Source: Rhizobium leguminosarum (lineage in GTDB: Bacteria; Pseudomonadota; Alphaproteobacteria; Rhizobiales; Rhizobiaceae). Taken from it: a stretch of 64,000 nucleotides of DNA. A program made the translations under genes and the position numbers. A model generated the notes under the pieces. The model was not told where the DNA came from. It saw only the letters and a program-made list of their open reading frames with translations, and did not search any database. Shown here piece after piece: positions 8,104 to 16,658 of the stretch (its first letter is position 1; every line of letters begins with the position of its first letter). The stretch covers positions 310,001-374,000 of the forward strand of contig NZ_JAGIOR010000004.1 of the NCBI RefSeq assembly GCF_017876795.1. The letters are read 5' to 3'.

Positions 8104-9840
8104 ATGGGCACTGCTTTCTTCGACGCGACAGACAAACCAGAGACGCGGCCGCCGGACGGCGATGCCGTTTTGCCCCGCAATGACGCGGCGAAAGCCGGGC
8201 TGCGCAGGGCGGCGATGCTGCAGGCGCTGGCTGCCGCCATCTGGATCCCGCAGGCCGGCTTGCTCGCCGTCTCCGTTGGCCGCATTGCCGATGGTGGCGG
8301 GTTGCACGACGTCCTCTGGCCGGCCTTCGGCATCCTCGCCCTCGGATTGGCAAGAAGCTGTCTCGACGCGGCCGGCGGCCGCCTCGCCTTTCGTGTCGCG
8401 CGCGCCGAGCTCAGCCGCAGGCGGCAGGTCGCGGCGGCTGCCCTTTGCCTGTCGTCTCCGATCGATCGTGGACGGTCAGCCTCCGGCAAAGCCGCGAGCG
8501 TCATCGGCGAGCAGGCCGAACTCATCGTGCCCTATCTCGCCCGGTTCCAACCGGCGCGCATGAAGACGAGCCTTGTGCCGCTCATCATTCTTGCTGTCAT
8601 CTTTCCGGTCTCTTGGATCACCGCGCTGGTTTTGCTGTTTGCCGCGCCGCTGATCCCGATCTTCATGGCGCTGATCGGCTGGCGCGCCCAGGCGGTCAGC
8701 GAAAGACAACTCGTTGCGACCGGTGGCCTCAACGGTTTCCTGCTCGATCGGCTGCGTGGACTGGCGACGATCCGTGCGCTCGATGCGGTGGATGCAACGG
8801 CGCTGCGGCTGCGCCGGGAGGCGCAATCGCTGCGCGTGCGCACCATGGCGGTGCTGAAGATCGCCTTCCTCTCCTCGGCCGTGCTCGAACTTTTCGCAGC
8901 ACTCGGCGTGGCGATGATTGCCGTCTATGTCGGCTTCAGCCTGCTCGGTGAAATCCGCTTCGGCACTTGGGTCGGCCGGCTCGACCTGACCGAGGGACTG
9001 TTCATCTTGCTGCTGGCGCCGGCTTTTTTCGAGCCGCTGCGCGAACTCTCGGCCGTCTGGCACGATCGGGCTGCCGGCGAAGCAGCGCTGAAAGCGCTGG
9101 ACGCTCTGGCTGCCGGCGGCCTGTCCATTCGAGGGGCAGCCGAAATCGCGTCACCGGTACCTGGCGTCGCCGAAGCACCGGCCATTAGCCTTGAAAATCT
9201 CGCCTTTCGCTATGGCGCCGACGAACCGTTGATATTCGGCGATTTCAACCTCGATATCGCTGCCGGCGAACATCTGGCGTTGCTCGGGGCCAGCGGTTCC
9301 GGCAAATCGACGCTGCTTTCGCTGATGGCGGGACTGGCGCCCTGCACCGGCGGCCGCATCGTCATCGGCGGCGTCGAGCTCGCGGATGATACCGCCGCGC
9401 TCTTGCGCGGCGGCATGGCGTGGATCGGCCAGAAGCCGCATATCTTTGCCGGCACCATAGCGGGGAATATCGCCCTCGGCAGACCCGGCGTGCTGCGCGG
9501 CGATGTCGCCGATGCACTTGATACCGCAAGACTCGGGAAGGTGGCCGAAGCCTATGGCGGCCGGCCACTCGGCGAGGGCGGGATCGGGCTTTCCGGCGGC
9601 GAGGCGCTGCGGCTTGCGATCGCGCGTGCGGCCTGCAATCCGCATCTGAGGATCATCCTTGCCGACGAGCCGACCGCGCATCTCGATGCCGCGACCGCTG
9701 CCGAGGTCACCGAGAGCCTGCTTTCGCTCGCTAACGGCCGCACTTTGATCGTTGCCACGCATGATCCGCTGCTTGCCGCACGCATGCATCGCACCATGCG
9801 CATCGACGCCGATATCATCATCAGGGAGGCCGCCGAATGA
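8104..9840 (+). CDS. cydD: Thiol reductant ABC exporter subunit CydD
   Basis: 578 residues: an N-terminal six-helix ABC transporter membrane domain (about 30-330) and a C-terminal ATPase. The ATPase shows Walker A GASGSGKST, signature LSGGE and Walker B ILADEPTAHLD. With CydC it forms the heterodimeric exporter of glutathione/cysteine (more recent work also implicates heme) needed to assemble cytochrome bd. The stop overlaps the cydC start (ATGA). Placement directly before cydC and cydAB makes the assignment firm. Confidence 0.95.
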   Translation: MGTAFFDATDKPETRPPDGDAVLPRNDAAKAGLRRAAMLQALAAAIWIPQAGLLAVSVGRIADGGGLHDVLWPAFGILALGLARSCLDAAGGRLAFRVARAELSRRRQVAAAALCLSSPIDRGRSASGKAASVIGEQAELIVPYLARFQPARMKTSLVPLIILAVIFPVSWITALVLLFAAPLIPIFMALIGWRAQAVSERQLVATGGLNGFLLDRLRGLATIRALDAVDATALRLRREAQSLRVRTMAVLKIAFLSSAVLELFAALGVAMIAVYVGFSLLGEIRFGTWVGRLDLTEGLFILLLAPAFFEPLRELSAVWHDRAAGEAALKALDALAAGGLSIRGAAEIASPVPGVAEAPAISLENLAFRYGADEPLIFGDFNLDIAAGEHLALLGASGSGKSTLLSLMAGLAPCTGGRIVIGGVELADDTAALLRGGMAWIGQKPHIFAGTIAGNIALGRPGVLRGDVADALDTARLGKVAEAYGGRPLGEGGIGLSGGEALRLAIARAACNPHLRIILADEPTAHLDAATAAEVTESLLSLANGRTLIVATHDPLLAARMHRTMRIDADIIIREAAE

Positions 9841-11525
9841 GCAGATTTGCTGCTGATCTCAAACCGGTCCTGCGTCTGTTTTTTGCCGAGCGCCGGCGCG
9901 CGCTGCTGCTCGGCGCCGCACTTTCGGCGGCGACGGTCACAGCCGGTATCGCCCTGCTCGGCCTGTCCGGCTGGTTCATTACCGCCACGTCGCTTGCCGG
10001 TCTTTCCGCCGCCGCCATCACCTTCGACGTCTTTGCACCCTCGGCCGGCATCCGCCTGCTCGCCATTGTCCGCACGGCAGCGCGTTACGGTGAAAGGCTT
10101 ACGACCCATGACGCGACGCTCGGCGTGCTCGCCGCTCTTCGCGAAAGGCTGTTTCGTGGCTTCGCCGAGCCCGGTGCGGCGCGCGCGCTTTTGCATCGTC
10201 CTGCAAGGCTGCTTTTCCGACTGACGGCCGATATCGATGCACTCGACTCCCTGTATCTCCGCATCCTCGTGCCCGCCGCGGTGGCGATCGGCGCTACCCT
10301 TGCGGCAAGCCTCGTGCTGGGGCTGATGCATCCGTTGTTCGGCCTCTTCTTTGGGCTCTTTCTCGCCGGTGCTGGCCTCGGCCTACCTTTGATCGCCGCT
10401 TGGGCGGCGCGCAAACATGCCCGCAGGCGTGCCCATGGCATCGAGGCGCTGCGGTCGCGGACGATCGATCTCGTCGCCGGTCAGACCGACCTCTTGATGG
10501 CCGGCCGGCTTGCTGCGCAGAGGAGCGCGATGGCTGCCGCCGATCATTATACCGGCCGCGCCGACGACCGATTGAACCGCATCGAGACCGGCCTGACATT
10601 CGGCTTCGGCCTCGTCTCCACCCTGTTGTTGACGGCATCGCTGGTTAGTGTCGCTGCACTCGCGGAAACGAAGGTGATCACCGCTCCTGTCGCGGCCCTC
10701 GGCTTGCTCGTTGCCTTCGCGGCCGTCGAACCCTTTGCGGCGTTGCGCCGCGGTGCTCTGGAACTTGGGCGGACGCTGCTTGCGGCAAAGCGCGTCGCGC
10801 CGCGGCTTGCCGTCGCAGCGGCATCCGAACCATTGGCGACGCCGCTGCCGGGATGTGCTTTTTCGCTGGCTGATGTGTCCGCCTTCCATGAAAATTCGGC
10901 CGTGCCGGCCCTTCAAGGCATCGAACTGACGCTCCAGCAAGGCGAACGCCTGGCCGTGATCGGCAGCAGCGGCGCCGGTAAGTCGAGCCTGCTCGCCTTG
11001 CTTTCCGGCGAACTGCCGGCGAGCTCGGGGAGTGTTGCGGCGACAAGGGCGACCCTGCTGATGCAGCGGACGGAACTCTTCGAGGACAGCCTGCAGGGCA
11101 ATCTCGCTCTTGCGAATCCGGAGGCAAGCGAGGCCCGTCTTCTTGAGGCGCTTGCCGCCAGCGGCCTGCTTGCCGATGTCGAAGCCATGCCGCGGGGGAT
11201 CGATACGCTGCTTGGCGAAGGCGGGCTCGGTCTTTCCGGTGGCCAGTCGCGCCGGCTGACGCTTGCCCGGCTCTTCCTGCGCGACACGCCGCTCTGGCTG
11301 CTCGACGAGCCGACCGAGGGCCTCGACGGCGCCACCGCCCGGGATGTTATCCAACGTCTCTCGACAATGGCGGCAGGCCGCTCGCTGGTAATCGCCACGC
11401 ATATCCGCCGCGAGGCTGCGATCGCAGACTGCATCGCCGTCATCGAAGGCGGCCGTATCACAGAAGTTTCGCGCCGCGGAGAGGCGGCGTTCGAAAAGGC
11501 GCTCGACCGACTTCGGCCGGACTGA
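9837..11525 (+). CDS. cydC: Thiol reductant ABC exporter subunit CydC
   Basis: 562 residues, the partner half-transporter of CydD. It has an N-terminal membrane domain (helices between about residues 15 and 300) and a C-terminal ATPase with Walker A GSSGAGKSS, signature LSGGQSRR and Walker B LWLLDEPTEGLD. The Ser in place of Thr in Walker A is common. It starts within the cydD stop codon (4-bp overlap), indicating translational coupling, and lies 77 bp before cydA. Confidence 0.95.
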   Translation: MSRFAADLKPVLRLFFAERRRALLLGAALSAATVTAGIALLGLSGWFITATSLAGLSAAAITFDVFAPSAGIRLLAIVRTAARYGERLTTHDATLGVLAALRERLFRGFAEPGAARALLHRPARLLFRLTADIDALDSLYLRILVPAAVAIGATLAASLVLGLMHPLFGLFFGLFLAGAGLGLPLIAAWAARKHARRRAHGIEALRSRTIDLVAGQTDLLMAGRLAAQRSAMAAADHYTGRADDRLNRIETGLTFGFGLVSTLLLTASLVSVAALAETKVITAPVAALGLLVAFAAVEPFAALRRGALELGRTLLAAKRVAPRLAVAAASEPLATPLPGCAFSLADVSAFHENSAVPALQGIELTLQQGERLAVIGSSGAGKSSLLALLSGELPASSGSVAATRATLLMQRTELFEDSLQGNLALANPEASEARLLEALAASGLLADVEAMPRGIDTLLGEGGLGLSGGQSRRLTLARLFLRDTPLWLLDEPTEGLDGATARDVIQRLSTMAAGRSLVIATHIRREAAIADCIAVIEGGRITEVSRRGEAAFEKALDRLRPD

Positions 11526-11602
11526 GCGAGATCGCTTGCCCTCAGGTGCCACCCGGCGCTGAGGAATGCTCCGTACCCCGTGGGACCGTGGGAGAAAGAC
11601 AA

Positions 11603-13183
11603 ATGGAACTAGATATCGTCGCGCTCTCGCGCTTTCAATTCGCGCTGACGGCGCTTTACCACTTCCTGTTCGTACCGCTGACGCTCGGCCTGTCCGTGCT
11701 CTTGGCGATCATGGAAACCGTCTATGTCATGACCGGCCGCCAGATCTGGCGGCAGATGACGAAATTCTGGGGCACGCTGTTCGGCATCAATTTCGTGATC
11801 GGCGTCGCCACCGGCATCGTCATGGAATTCCAGTTCGGCATGAACTGGAGCTATTACAGCTATTATGTCGGCGACATCTTCGGCGCGCCGCTGGCGATCG
11901 AAGGCCTGATGGCCTTCTTTCTCGAGGCGACCTTCGTCGGCCTGTTCTTCTTCGGCTGGGACAAGCTGTCGAAGGTCGGCCATCTCGTCGCCACCTGGGC
12001 GGTGGCGCTCGGTTCGAACTTCTCCGCACTCTGGATCCTCATCGCCAATGGCTGGATGCAGAACCCGGTGGGATCGGCGCTCAATCCGCAGACGATGCGC
12101 ATGGAGATCACAAGCTTCTTCGACGTGGTCTTCAATCCGGTCGCCCAGGCGAAATTCGTCCATACGGTATCGGCTGGCTATGTCTGCGCCTCGATCTTCG
12201 TACTCGGCGTCTCGGCCTGGTATGTGCTCAAGGGCCGGCATATCGAACTTGCCAAGCGCTCGATGACGGTCGCCGCCTCCTTCGGCCTCGCCTCGGCGCT
12301 CTCCGTCGTCGTGCTCGGCGACGAGAGCGGTTATCTTGCCACCGAAAACCAGAAGATGAAGCTTGCCGCGATCGAGGGCATGTGGAAGACGGAGCCCGCT
12401 CCGGCTGCCTTCACCGCCTTCGGGTTCCCGGATCAGGAAGCGCGCGAGACGCATTTCGCCGTGCACATCCCCTGGGTCATGGGGCTGATCGGCACACGGT
12501 CGTTGACAACAGAGATCCCCGGCATCGACAAGCTCGAACAGCAGGCCGAAACTCGCATCCGCGACGGCATCAAGGCTTACGATGCGCTGATGCAGATCCG
12601 TGCGGCGCCGGCACAGGATCAGGTGGCGCAGGAAGTGCGCAGCTCCTTCGAGGATCTCGGCCATGATCTCGGTTACGGGCTTCTTTTGAAGCGCTATGTC
12701 GACGATCCACGCCAGGCGACCGACGCGCAGATCGTGCAGGCCGCGCGCGACACGATCCCGCACGTGCCGACGCTCTTCTGGTCTTTCCGCATCATGGTCG
12801 GTCTCGGCATCTTCTTCATCCTTTTGACCACCACCTTCTTCTGGCTGTCGGCGCGCCGCCACCTCGACAAATATCCACTGCTTCTGCGGATTGCCGTGCT
12901 GGCGATCCCCCTGCCCTTTGTCGCCATCGAATTCGGCTGGATCGTCGCCGAATTCGGCCGCCAGCCGTGGGTGATCGAAGGCGTGCTGCCAACGGCTGCC
13001 GCCGTCTCTAGCCTCGGCGCCAGCACCGTGCTTCTGACCATTATCGGTTTTGGCGCACTTTATACTGTGCTGATCGTCATCGAGATGAGCCTGATGATCA
13101 AGGCGATCAAGCAAGGACCGGAGCCGGACGACGAGCCGGAAGCCGTGCTGATTTCCGAAACCCTCGTCCCGGCCGCGGAGTGA
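11603..13183 (+). CDS. cydA: Cytochrome bd ubiquinol oxidase subunit I
   Basis: 526 residues, close to the E. coli subunit (522). The start at 11603 follows GGGAGAAAGAC; an upstream in-frame Met is less likely. The b595/d heme-ligand His is at residue 20 (LYHFLFVPL), the EGLMAFFLEATF glutamate region follows, and the b558 ligand His is in KFVHTVSAGY. The periplasmic Q-loop (about residues 250-400) is long, as in the E. coli-type L subfamily. It oxidises quinol and reduces O2 with high affinity. Control by an upstream FNR/FixK-type box fits use under microaerobic conditions. Confidence 0.96.
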   Translation: MELDIVALSRFQFALTALYHFLFVPLTLGLSVLLAIMETVYVMTGRQIWRQMTKFWGTLFGINFVIGVATGIVMEFQFGMNWSYYSYYVGDIFGAPLAIEGLMAFFLEATFVGLFFFGWDKLSKVGHLVATWAVALGSNFSALWILIANGWMQNPVGSALNPQTMRMEITSFFDVVFNPVAQAKFVHTVSAGYVCASIFVLGVSAWYVLKGRHIELAKRSMTVAASFGLASALSVVVLGDESGYLATENQKMKLAAIEGMWKTEPAPAAFTAFGFPDQEARETHFAVHIPWVMGLIGTRSLTTEIPGIDKLEQQAETRIRDGIKAYDALMQIRAAPAQDQVAQEVRSSFEDLGHDLGYGLLLKRYVDDPRQATDAQIVQAARDTIPHVPTLFWSFRIMVGLGIFFILLTTTFFWLSARRHLDKYPLLLRIAVLAIPLPFVAIEFGWIVAEFGRQPWVIEGVLPTAAAVSSLGASTVLLTIIGFGALYTVLIVIEMSLMIKAIKQGPEPDDEPEAVLISETLVPAAE

Positions 13184-13188
13184 CCGCC

Positions 13189-14343
13189 ATGATTCTTCAC
13201 GAACTCCTCGATTACGACACCCTGCGCATCATCTGGTGGCTGCTGCTCGGCGTGCTGCTGATCGCCTTTGCGACGACGGGCGGCTTCGATCTCGGCGTCG
13301 GCACGCTTCTGCCTTTCGTCGCCCGGACCGATACGGAACGGCGCGTGGCGATCAATGCCATCGGCGCCACCTGGGAAGGCAATCAGGTCTGGCTGATCCT
13401 CGCCGGCGGCGCCATCTTCGCCGCCTGGCCGCCGCTTTATGCGGTTTCCTTCTCGGGCTTTTATCTGGCGATGTTTGCGATCCTCTTCGCACTCATCCTA
13501 CGCCCGGTCGGATTTAAATACCGGTCGAAGCGAGAAAGCACCAATTGGCGCACCGGCTGGGACTGGGCGCTCTTCATCGGCGGCTTCGTGCCGTCGCTGA
13601 TCTTCGGCGTTGCTGTCGGCAATGTGCTGCAGGGCGTGCCCTTCCGCTTTGCCGACGACATGCGGATCTTCTACGAAGGCTCGTTCTTTGCCCTGCTCAA
13701 CCCCTATGCGCTACTCTGCGGCCTGCTTTCCCTAGCCATGTTGACAATGCATGGAGCGGCCTGGCTGGTGTTGAAGGCAAGTGGCCCGGTTGCCGAGCGT
13801 GCCAGAAGCTATGGCAGCATCGCCGCCCTTGCCGCCATCGTGCTTTTCGCGCTTGGCGGCCTCTTCCTATGGATCGGCGTTGGCGGTTACCGCATCACCA
13901 GCGATATCAGCGCCATCGGGCCTTCCAATCCGCTCTTGAAGACGGTGTCGCCGGAGAAAGGCGCGTGGCTTGCCAATTACACCACCCATTCGTGGATGAT
14001 CGCGGCACCCGTCCTCGGCTTTGCGGGCGCGGCTCTGGCCTTCATTGCCATGCGGGCAAGGCGCGAGGTAATGACGCTGCTCTTCAGCAAGGTCGCAATC
14101 TTCGGCATCATCTCGACGGTCGGCCTCTCGATGTTCCCGTTCATCCTGCCCTCCTCGCTCGATCCGCGATCGAGCCTGACGGTCTGGGATGCATCCTCCA
14201 GCCATATGACGCTGTTCATCATGCTGGTGGTGTCGGGGATCTTCCTGCCGATCATTTTTGCCTACACGGCCTGGGTCTACAAGGTTCTGTGGGGCAAGGT
14301 CGACGAGAAATCCGTCACCGACAAAAACAGCCACGCTTACTAA
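13189..14343 (+). CDS. cydB: Cytochrome bd ubiquinol oxidase subunit II
   Basis: 384 residues, polytopic, opening MILHELLDYDTLRIIWWLLLG with the typical first helix and a GGFDLGVG motif. The ATG at 13189 sits 8 nt after GGAG; a GTG at 13180 overlapping the cydA stop is the alternative. The family's W-EGNQVW stretch is present near residue 60. It pairs with CydA and CydX in the oxidase. A small CydX gene follows after 13 bp. Confidence 0.95.
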   Translation: MILHELLDYDTLRIIWWLLLGVLLIAFATTGGFDLGVGTLLPFVARTDTERRVAINAIGATWEGNQVWLILAGGAIFAAWPPLYAVSFSGFYLAMFAILFALILRPVGFKYRSKRESTNWRTGWDWALFIGGFVPSLIFGVAVGNVLQGVPFRFADDMRIFYEGSFFALLNPYALLCGLLSLAMLTMHGAAWLVLKASGPVAERARSYGSIAALAAIVLFALGGLFLWIGVGGYRITSDISAIGPSNPLLKTVSPEKGAWLANYTTHSWMIAAPVLGFAGAALAFIAMRARREVMTLLFSKVAIFGIISTVGLSMFPFILPSSLDPRSSLTVWDASSSHMTLFIMLVVSGIFLPIIFAYTAWVYKVLWGKVDEKSVTDKNSHAY

Positions 14344-14356
14344 GGGAGACGAAACG

Positions 14357-14479
14357 ATGTGGTATTTCGCATGGATCCTCGGCCTGCCGCTGGCCGCCGC
14401 CTTCGCCGTCCTCAACGCCATGTGGTATGAGCTGATGGACGATGCCGCCAGAAAGAAGGCATCCGAGACGCGTAAGTAG
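14357..14479 (+). CDS. cydX: Cytochrome bd accessory small subunit CydX
   Basis: 40-residue single-helix membrane protein beginning MWYFAWILGLPLAAAFAVLN, the typical CydX/YbgT N-terminus, with a charged C-terminal tail (DDAARKKASETRK). AGGGAGACGAAACG precedes the ATG. CydX stabilises the CydAB hemes. Its TAG stop is the first three bases of the TAGAAA duplicated by the Tn3-type insertion just downstream, so the element landed immediately after the last sense codon without altering the protein. Confidence 0.93.
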   Translation: MWYFAWILGLPLAAAFAVLNAMWYELMDDAARKKASETRK

Positions 14480-14482
14480 AAA
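14477..14482. repeat. Left copy of 6-bp target-site duplication
   Basis: TAGAAA directly abuts the GGGG end of the element; the same hexamer follows its CCCC right end at 17802-17807. Tn3-family elements usually duplicate 5 bp, occasionally 6. Confidence 0.8.
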
Positions 14483-14520
14483 GGGGCGCCGTGGGCATTT
14501 CTACAATAATACCCGCTAAG
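14483..14520 (+). repeat. Left 38-bp Tn3-type terminal inverted repeat
   Basis: Begins GGGGCGCCGTGGGCATTTCT and ends CCCGCTAAG, the GGGG...TAAG layout of Tn3-family ends. Confidence 0.85.
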
Positions 14521-14735
14521 GGAATTTGAAGTTGTTTGGATAGAAGCGGTTCGCGCGGATTGGCCTGAAACGTTCGAGGGGTCGGCCAATTTCGTTCCAG
14601 AGATAGTCGCCGGTGAGCGCGATATGGGCTCATGGGAGCGGTGCGGCCTGGGAAAGCAACTCGTCCGGAATAAGGATACTCTGGCCTCGGACGTATCGAC
14701 AGCGCGGCTACGCAAGTGCACGAAGGTTGCGGGCT
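14516..14735 (-). pseudogene. 3' remnant of a Tn3-family transposase gene (left end)
   Basis: Minus-strand translation gives the C-terminus of a Tn3-type TnpA: RYVRGQSILIPDELL, then HIALTGDYLWNE and RPIRANRFYPNN, ending at a stop inside the terminal repeat. The LTGDY-W motif and the position of the stop are typical of the family. An in-frame TGA replaces a conserved Trp position before AHIALTGDY. Only the last ~70 codons remain. Confidence 0.7.
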
Positions 14736-14736
14736 G

Positions 14737-14830
14737 GCGGCGTCGCTTGGCAGGTGCCTCCGTAACCACACGATTGCCGGCCGGAGGTCTTAGCGAGGTA
14801 GAGCGCCCGGTCCGTCCGCTGCCCGCAACC
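14737..14830 (-). pseudogene. Fragment resembling the C-terminus of a GGDEF domain
   Basis: Minus-strand DRALYLAKTSGR followed, after a one-base frameshift, by NRVVTE reproduces the usual end of diguanylate cyclase domains (ADRALYxAKxxGRNRV). The rest of the domain is absent. It is trapped between the transposase remnant and the oxidoreductase gene and has no coding capacity of its own. Confidence 0.35.
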
Positions 14831-14876
14831 TCCAAATATGATAGCCCGCGGCACCCGGAGAAGGGAATCTGTGCTC

Positions 14877-15770
14877 TCAAACCAGCATCGACTGCTGGGC
14901 GGAGATGCCCGCCGTCGCGCCGTGCGATATTGCCGTGGTGACGGAGGCCATGGCTGGGTTTGCAAGATCGCCGGCGGCGTAGATGCCGGGCATGCTGGTT
15001 TCGCGGCGCTCGTCGACCTTGAGGGCGATACCGAGGGGCGTATTGACCGTGGCGAGGCCCAGTGATTCATGCAGGCTTGCGGACGGCTTGTTGCGCGGAT
15101 GCGCGAACAGGATGTCGACCGAGACATTCGGGCCGGTATCGAGCTTGATGGTGGCATTATGACCGCCGTGACCGGCGATTTCGGTGATCCGGCCATCAAC
15201 GACAGGTATGTTGCGGCGCGCCAGATCGGCCCGGATGTCGGGTGCAATGTCATGACCATCGGCGAAGACCGTCAACGTATCGGTCCAATCGTGGTACAGC
15301 CTGACATAAGTATGCGACTGCGGGCCGGACCAGACGAGGCCCCAATGCTGGCCCGCGACTTCAAAGCCGTCGCAATAGGGGCAGGGCACGATGGACGTGC
15401 CCCAGCTTTCGGCAAAGCCCGGAACATCGAGCATCTGGTCGGCGACGCCATAGCTCAGGATCAGGCGGCGCGCCCCAAGGCTTTCGCCATCGGAAGTGAG
15501 GACGAAGAAATCGTCGATGGCGCCCGAGATGCTGTCGGCGCGGGCATTGACCAGCTTGATCGTGGGATAACGCGCCAGCTGCTGCCGCGCCTCGGCCAGG
15601 ATGTCCAGCGGTGGCTTGTGATCGTGGCCGAGCAGGCCATGCGAGTGGCCGGCGAAGCGATTGCGCGGCAGGCCGGTATCGAGAACGGTGACCTTGCGGC
15701 GGGCACGGCCGAGCTGCAGCGCGGCGGCGAGGCCGGCAAAGCTACCGCCGATGATGATGACGTCATCCAT
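14877..15770 (-). CDS. NAD(P)/FAD-dependent oxidoreductase, thioredoxin-reductase-like
   Basis: 297-residue flavoprotein of the thioredoxin-reductase fold. The FAD-binding dinucleotide motif is at the N-terminus (IIIGGSFAGLAAALQLGRA). A redox-active CxxC is in PCPYCDGFEV, corresponding to CATC in thioredoxin reductase, and a C-terminal FAD motif lies in GIYAAGDLANPAMAS. The start at 15770 places the flavin motif at residue 4; longer in-frame extensions run into the promoter. It is transcribed divergently from a TetR regulator through a shared operator. Electron acceptor unknown; such genes are often annotated as thioredoxin reductase. Confidence 0.88.
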   Translation of the reverse strand: MDDVIIIGGSFAGLAAALQLGRARRKVTVLDTGLPRNRFAGHSHGLLGHDHKPPLDILAEARQQLARYPTIKLVNARADSISGAIDDFFVLTSDGESLGARRLILSYGVADQMLDVPGFAESWGTSIVPCPYCDGFEVAGQHWGLVWSGPQSHTYVRLYHDWTDTLTVFADGHDIAPDIRADLARRNIPVVDGRITEIAGHGGHNATIKLDTGPNVSVDILFAHPRNKPSASLHESLGLATVNTPLGIALKVDERRETSMPGIYAAGDLANPAMASVTTAISHGATAGISAQQSMLV

Positions 15771-15908
15771 GGTGATGGGCTCCTTGTTGTGGATGGAGGG
15801 GGGCGGATTGGGCTTGGCGCGTAATTTCGTCCAACGATACGCATTCGATATCGCCGAGCCGCCAAGGGAAACTTGATTTGGAGGACAGGATAAAATCCAC
15901 TCTTTGAC

Positions 15909-15938
15909 TTGCATATTTCGGATACTGCATGGTATCAT
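15909..15938 (+). promoter_or_regulatory. Candidate promoter of the TetR gene
   Basis: TTGCAT (15909-15914) and TATCAT (15933-15938) separated by 18 nt on the plus strand. The -10 overlaps the -10 of the divergent promoter and the left arm of the operator palindrome. Confidence 0.4.
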
Positions 15939-15957
15939 AATTCAAGAATAACGATAC
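15932..15957. promoter_or_regulatory. TetR operator candidate (26-bp near-perfect palindrome)
   Basis: Arms GTATC (15932-15936) and GATAC (15953-15957) form the outer ends of a 26-bp inverted repeat in which 10 of 13 half-site positions match, including inner ATTC/GAAT. It sits between the -35 and -10 of the minus-strand promoter and over the -10 of the plus-strand promoter, so one bound dimer could repress both genes. Confidence 0.6.
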
Positions 15958-15963
15958 TGTCAA
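15934..15963 (-). promoter_or_regulatory. Strong sigma-70-like promoter of the oxidoreductase gene
   Basis: On the minus strand TTGACA (15963-15958) and TATGAT (15939-15934) are separated by 18 nt. A 26-bp palindrome fills the spacer and overlaps the -10. Confidence 0.6.
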
Positions 15964-15977
15964 GGACTGGAATTATC

Positions 15978-16625
15978 GTGAGCGAAAATAACCATGGCCG
16001 GCGCGGCCGGCCCGCCAACGAGGCGCTTGGCCAAACGATAGTCGACGCAGCGTACGAACTCTTTGTGGAATTGGGTTTTCAAGCGGCGACATTGGACAAG
16101 GTCGCCCAGCGGGCGAAGATATCCAAGCTCAGCATCTATCGGCACTTCGAGAACAAGGAGGCGCTGTTCAGCGAGGCCATGGCGGCCCGCTGCCATCAGT
16201 TCGTGCCGCAGGCCCTTTTTGAAGGCGTCGAGGGATCGGCCGAAGATCAGCTCATGGCGGCGGGATCGTCCCTGCTTCGCACGCTGCTGAGCCCGGACGT
16301 CCGCAGTGTCGAAGCCATGGTCATGGCCGACAAGACGAATCAAAAGTCGTTAAGCAAGCTCCATTACGAAGCCGGCCCCGCCCATGTCATCGCCCAAATC
16401 GAGGCCCTGTTGCGTCAGTTGCACGCGAAGGCGGTTCTGAACGTGCCTGATCCTCTCCAGTCCGCCCGCTTGTTTGCCGCGCTTTTCAAAGGGTCCGATC
16501 TCCTGATGATCGTACGCTTCGATCAGGCGAGAGCAGAGGACGACAACGAAATCGAATCCTATTGCCGGTCGGCCGTCGCCATGTTCATCGCCGCGCACGG
16601 TGGCAACGACCACGCGGGCGCATAG
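15978..16625 (+). CDS. TetR/AcrR family transcriptional regulator
   Basis: 215 residues with a GTG start at 15978, chosen because it places the DNA-binding domain at the usual N-terminal position and leaves the operator outside the gene. The basic start RRGRPANEALG is followed by a TetR helix-turn-helix (ATLDKVAQRAKISKLSIYRHFENKEALF, about residues 38-65). The C-terminal ligand domain resembles the TetR C-terminal family paired with flavin and methyltransferase genes. It probably represses both its own transcription and the divergent oxidoreductase. Confidence 0.87.
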   Translation: MSENNHGRRGRPANEALGQTIVDAAYELFVELGFQAATLDKVAQRAKISKLSIYRHFENKEALFSEAMAARCHQFVPQALFEGVEGSAEDQLMAAGSSLLRTLLSPDVRSVEAMVMADKTNQKSLSKLHYEAGPAHVIAQIEALLRQLHAKAVLNVPDPLQSARLFAALFKGSDLLMIVRFDQARAEDDNEIESYCRSAVAMFIAAHGGNDHAGA

Positions 16626-16658
16626 CCTAGTTAAGAACGGATCATACAAGGATATGGC

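Noticed and set aside
11609..13114. A 501-codon minus-strand open frame opposite cydA
   Set aside because: Charged, low-complexity translation without domains; cydA on the plus strand has all heme ligands and neighbours.
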